From Deltaproteobacteria bacterium (GTDB taxonomy: Bacteria; Desulfobacterota; Syntrophia; Syntrophales; Smithellaceae): DNA of 17,432 nucleotides. The stretch's first letter is position 1; every line of letters begins with the position of its first letter. The stretch is taken from assembly GCA_019136325.1 (NCBI GenBank), contig JAGVUJ010000268.1, positions 1 through 17,432 of the forward strand, written 5' to 3'. Positions 15,029 through 17,432 of this stretch are shown one piece after another. Below the pieces are notes generated by a model. It had not been told where the DNA came from, searched no databases, and was given only the letters and a program-made list of their open reading frames with translations. Position numbers and translations under genes: made by a program.

Positions 15029-15523
15029 ATGAAAATAAAAAATCTTTTACCGGAGATCCCCCGGAAAACAAGATCAGACATCGATCATCCCTTCTATTCT
15101 TTGCAGCGGGAAATGAACAGTTTGTTTGATAATTTTTTCCGCGGATTTGATTTGGCGCCGCGCGGATTCGCCGGTGCCGGAGAGGGCATGTTCTCTCCGT
15201 CCGTCGATGTGAAGGAAAACGATAAAGAATTCATCATCAAGGCTGAATTGCCCGGCGTGGATGAGAAAGATATCGACGTTACCGTCACCGGCGACTCGGT
15301 GACCATCAAAGGCGAGAAAAAAGAAGAGAAGGAAGACAAAGATAAAAACTATTATTACATGGAAAGATCTTACGGCTCATTTTGCAGAGTGATTCCTCTG
15401 GAAGCGGAGATTGAATCCGGCAAAGCGGAAGCGCATTTCAAGAACGGCATTCTGGATATTAAGATTCCCAAGAACCAGAACGCCAAAGCCAGGGGAACGA
15501 AAGTTTCCATAAAAAGCGCCTAA
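15029..15523 (+). CDS. Hsp20-family small heat-shock protein, third of three
   Basis: The 164-residue protein is the most canonical class A Hsp20. Its N-terminal arm has HPFYSLQREMNSLFDNFFRG (20-39). The alpha-crystallin domain (about 57-148) includes KAELPGVDEKDIDV, a highly charged loop (EKKEEKEDKDK, 96-106), YMERSYGSFCRVIPLE (110-125) and NGILDIKIPK (139-148). An AGGAGG ribosome site lies 12 bases upstream, rather far. A nearer ATG (15019) is out of frame. It is separated by 54 bp from the second gene and ends just before the bidirectional terminator. Confidence 0.95.
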   Translation: MKIKNLLPEIPRKTRSDIDHPFYSLQREMNSLFDNFFRGFDLAPRGFAGAGEGMFSPSVDVKENDKEFIIKAELPGVDEKDIDVTVTGDSVTIKGEKKEEKEDKDKNYYYMERSYGSFCRVIPLEAEIESGKAEAHFKNGILDIKIPKNQNAKARGTKVSIKSA

Positions 15524-15527
15524 AACA

Positions 15528-15567
15528 AAAATCCCGCCTCTCACCGAAAAAGGAGAGGCGGGATTTT
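15528..15567. terminator. Bidirectional Rho-independent terminator between hsp20 and fdhE
   Basis: AAAATCCCGCCTCTC (15528-15542) pairs perfectly with 15553-15567 around a 10-nt loop, giving a 15-bp stem. It ends in T residues on the plus strand and is followed by T-rich sequence on the minus strand. It lies between two convergent genes and can serve both. Confidence 0.92.
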
Positions 15568-15568
15568 C

Positions 15569-15591
15569 AAACTTCCTCATAGCGGAAGTTT
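15569..15591. other. Second hairpin next to the terminator
   Basis: AAACTTCC (15569-15576) pairs with GGAAGTTT (15584-15591) around a 7-nt loop. It sits between the fdhE stop codon and the main terminator. It has no T-run of its own and may assist termination or protect the fdhE transcript end. Confidence 0.55.
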
Positions 15592-15596
15592 CCCCA

Positions 15597-16463
15597 CTAG
15601 TTATAACCCTCTTCAAAAGCAATCATATCCAGGTGCAACGTTGCGATATCCTCAACATCCATATTCGGTTCTTCGCTTGATTTGGGCAATTCTATTGTTT
15701 TAATATAACGCCAGCATTTATTACAGACATCCACCCGATAGCGCTCTTCACCCTCCACTTCGAAATACGCCAGTGAATGCTGTTCGTCGTTGCCGCAGAA
15801 AGGACATTTGATGCGATGAAAGTACCACTTGCATCCGCACTGATGGCAGAACAAATATCGTTTGCCCTCTTCATCTTTTCTGATTTCACCGATCTTCGGC
15901 TCTTTGCCGCAAATGGGGCAGTATCCTTCGGACCACTCCGATTTGCCGACGGCTTCCTCGTACTTTTTGGCAATAACTTCCAGTTCCGGCCGCAGGCTTT
16001 CTTCCAGAAAAAGTTCCACCAGGTCAATGTGGCTTTCGGTTTCGCGCTCCTCTTTGGATTCCCTGGGCTCAGGTTCTTCGGCTTTGCGGTCGAACGACGC
16101 GCGAATATCCTGCTCCCAGTCGAACTCCGGATCATTTACGATCTCCTGAATGTTTTGCGCCAGTTCGGGCATTCTTTTTTCCGCGGCGGCAATCAGGGAA
16201 TCAAAATATTCCCGGGGACGCTTCAGATCGAATTTTTTTCCCGTCAGGTCAATCAACGGAAGTCCGCCCAGCATTTTCTGAGAAATTAATTTCTCATCCA
16301 CGCTGAAAATGGAATCCGTCATGTTTTTCATATATTCTTCCCGCAGGATCAAAATATCGGCCATGATATCCAGAAGCTCAGAATAATGAGGATTCGCCGT
16401 TTTATAGTCCTCAATTGTCTCTAAAGATTTGCGCAATGTGCCAACCATGTTTTCATGCTCCAT
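15597..16463 (-). CDS. fdhE: Formate dehydrogenase maturation protein FdhE
   Basis: The 288-residue protein has the FdhE layout: a helical N-terminal half and a C-terminal half with four CxxC pairs in rubredoxin-like knuckles, C182-C185 (CPIC), C206-C209 (CHQC, with an extra C211), C220-C223 (CPFC) and C247-C250 (CNKC). FdhE binds iron through these and is needed to assemble active, membrane-bound molybdenum/tungsten formate dehydrogenase. An acidic, probably disordered insert (about 127-145, rich in E, R and P) separates the halves. No formate dehydrogenase genes are in the window, so its partner lies elsewhere. The ATG at 16463 has no clear ribosome site, and the ATG at residue 6 is an alternative. 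It converges on the hsp20 operon. Confidence 0.9.
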   Translation of the reverse strand: MEHENMVGTLRKSLETIEDYKTANPHYSELLDIMADILILREEYMKNMTDSIFSVDEKLISQKMLGGLPLIDLTGKKFDLKRPREYFDSLIAAAEKRMPELAQNIQEIVNDPEFDWEQDIRASFDRKAEEPEPRESKEERETESHIDLVELFLEESLRPELEVIAKKYEEAVGKSEWSEGYCPICGKEPKIGEIRKDEEGKRYLFCHQCGCKWYFHRIKCPFCGNDEQHSLAYFEVEGEERYRVDVCNKCWRYIKTIELPKSSEEPNMDVEDIATLHLDMIAFEEGYN

Positions 16464-16658
16464 GAAAGTTATTTAGATTTGTTATCCTGAATACCACTGA
16501 ATATAATCGAATTTCATTTGAACAAAGCCGCAAGACCTATATCGGCTTTCTATCGTATGTTCAAGCGATTTTTTCAAGATTCACGGAATCGTTTTTCAAC
16601 GACCCGGAACAAACAGGCGAAGCGCGTAAGACACTGATATATTGCCTGTTTTAATCTC
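16464..16658. other. Intergenic region upstream of fdhE
   Basis: This stretch contains no gene I can support. AAACAGGC (about 16611-16618) can pair with GCCTGTTT (about 16644-16651) over a 25-nt loop, a weak structure. It should include the fdhE promoter, but I see no convincing box pair. Confidence 0.4.
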
Positions 16659-16754
16659 TCAGCGCCACGTCGGCCCGGAAGCAAGCGGTAAAGCACCGAA
16701 GCCAAAAACAGAAGCAACCATCCCGACGCCCATGAGTAAAAGTAATTTTTTCAA
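16659..16754 (-). CDS. Possible 31-residue membrane or exported peptide with TTG start
   Basis: Reading the minus strand from TTG at 16754 gives a peptide that begins MKKLLLLMGVGMVASVFGFG and ends LASGPTWR before a TGA. AAAGGAG lies about seven bases upstream of the TTG, an excellent ribosome site with no other start to serve. Two lysines followed by a hydrophobic core resemble a signal peptide or single membrane anchor. The gene begins about 46 bp after the hydrolase stop codon in the same orientation. It could be a genuine small protein, or the surviving 5' end of a truncated secreted-protein gene. I do not recognise a family. Confidence 0.45.
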   Translation of the reverse strand: MKKLLLLMGVGMVASVFGFGALPLASGPTWR

Positions 16755-16800
16755 TGCACGTCTCCTTTCTGCTTTTGCCGATCTATCTTTAAAAATTAAG

Positions 16801-17432
16801 CTATTTTATCTTTCCCTGCTTTTCTAAAATCATCCGGATGGCCTTCTCCAGAGCGGGATTGAAATCGTCCGGACGATTCATCATCAGGAAGTGATCTGCT
16901 TTTTTCAGCACAATGGCATCATAAGAAAACATATGACGCCGGTTTCCTTCATCATTGATGGGCCACAAATCGCCGTTCACGGTGACCACGGGAACGTGGA
17001 TCTGTTCGAATATCTTCGCTGCTTCGCCCGTAATGTACTGCGACATCATTTCATGCATCGCGCTTAGGGCAACCGTCGGCGACGACGACGACACATCCGC
17101 CAGAATCCACTCGCGCAATTGCGCATCGCCGTCGGGATGAATCATCTCACCCACAAATTGCCGACTGCCGGCGGGAAAATCCCTTTCCAGAGGTTCAACC
17201 ATTTTTTTGAACTCTTCTTTGGTGAGCGGATATTCAATATTCTCCAGCGTGTCGATGCCGATCAAACCAATCACACGCTGCGGCATCAGCCGGGCAGCTT
17301 CCGCGATCACCGCACCGCCCATGGAATGACCGATCAGAATAACCCTGCTGCCGCCGGCCGCCTCCGTCACCGCCCGCACATCATCGCCGAAAGACGCCAT
17401 CGAATACGTTTTACGCGCCATGCCCGAATGAC
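16801..17432 (-). CDS. Alpha/beta-hydrolase fold protein, N-terminus beyond the window
   Basis: The frame is open through the right edge. Residues before the first in-window ATG (17421) read HSG, and together with MARKTYSMASFGDDVRAV this matches the D-x-x-G-x-G-x-S-G...Y-x-x-x-x-x-x-D-D-V stretch normally found 70-90 residues into such enzymes. The true start is therefore outside. The nucleophile elbow is GHSMGG (catalytic serine), a likely acid is in VNGDLWPIND, and the catalytic histidine is in KKADHFLMMNRPDDF near the C-terminus. The substrate is unknown; the fold covers esterases, lipases, C-C hydrolases and others. There is no membrane anchor in the visible part. Confidence 0.85.
   Translation of the reverse strand, partial: HSGMARKTYSMASFGDDVRAVTEAAGGSRVILIGHSMGGAVIAEAARLMPQRVIGLIGIDTLENIEYPLTKEEFKKMVEPLERDFPAGSRQFVGEMIHPDGDAQLREWILADVSSSSPTVALSAMHEMMSQYITGEAAKIFEQIHVPVVTVNGDLWPINDEGNRRHMFSYDAIVLKKADHFLMMNRPDDFNPALEKAIRMILEKQGKIK

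Noticed and set aside
15777..16289. Plus-strand 170-codon open frame
   Set aside because: Antisense to fdhE, whose four CxxC pairs and length clearly identify the coding strand.
16655..16700. Bacterial signal recognition particle RNA, suggested by CCCGGAAGCAAGC
   Set aside because: The conserved GGAAGGAAGCAGCC core is not present and no flanking long hairpin forms; the segment falls inside the small TTG-started frame.

Overview
The window looks like a chromosomal segment of a moderate-GC, Gram-negative anaerobe. A deltaproteobacterial lineage (Desulfobacterota, Syntrophus-like) is my best guess. This rests on the gene content (an FdhE formate dehydrogenase maturation factor, SurE, GmhA for heptose/LPS synthesis, GrpE/DnaK, several Hsp20 proteins, tandem universal stress domains, multi-membrane GT-C-type proteins) and not on any marker gene. 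There are no rRNA or tRNA genes that I can see, no transposase and no CRISPR array.

Left part (1-4215). A GpsA-like glycerol-3-phosphate dehydrogenase gene runs off the left edge on the minus strand. A 600-bp gene-free stretch follows, with a perfect 110-bp tandem duplication (792-1011), each copy carrying a 12-bp inverted repeat. Next come three closely spaced plus-strand genes: a MORN-type repeat protein with a strict 24-residue period, a two-domain universal stress protein, and a BAHD-like HxxxD acyltransferase. The gap after them (4034-4215) holds a small mosaic: about 58 bp nearly identical to the 3' end of a membrane-protein gene 3.4 kb downstream, fused directly to about 55 bp similar to an internal piece of the usp gene 1.5 kb upstream.

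Middle part (4216-10433, all minus strand). In transcription order this is a secreted single-HKD phospholipase-D-like protein, SurE nucleotidase, and three unrelated-looking GT-C/PMT-type polytopic membrane proteins; the last two overlap by 4 bp. The three membrane proteins probably belong to envelope glycan or lipid-linked sugar assembly.

Chaperone region (10485-15592). gmhA, grpE and dnaK form a minus-strand operon ending at a strong hairpin terminator. Diverging from it is a plus-strand operon of three distinct Hsp20 small heat-shock proteins. Each operon has a good TTGACA/TATATT promoter in the shared 418-bp intergenic region. The hsp20 transcript would have a leader of roughly 215 nt with four successive hairpins, and its first Shine-Dalgarno can pair with an upstream ACC-AA-CCCA segment. 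That makes it a candidate RNA thermometer. No CIRCE operator, hrcA or dnaJ is present.

Right part (15528-17432). A bidirectional terminator separates the hsp20 operon from the convergent fdhE gene. Upstream of fdhE on the same strand lie a possible 31-residue membrane/exported peptide with a TTG start and, cut by the right edge, an alpha/beta hydrolase.
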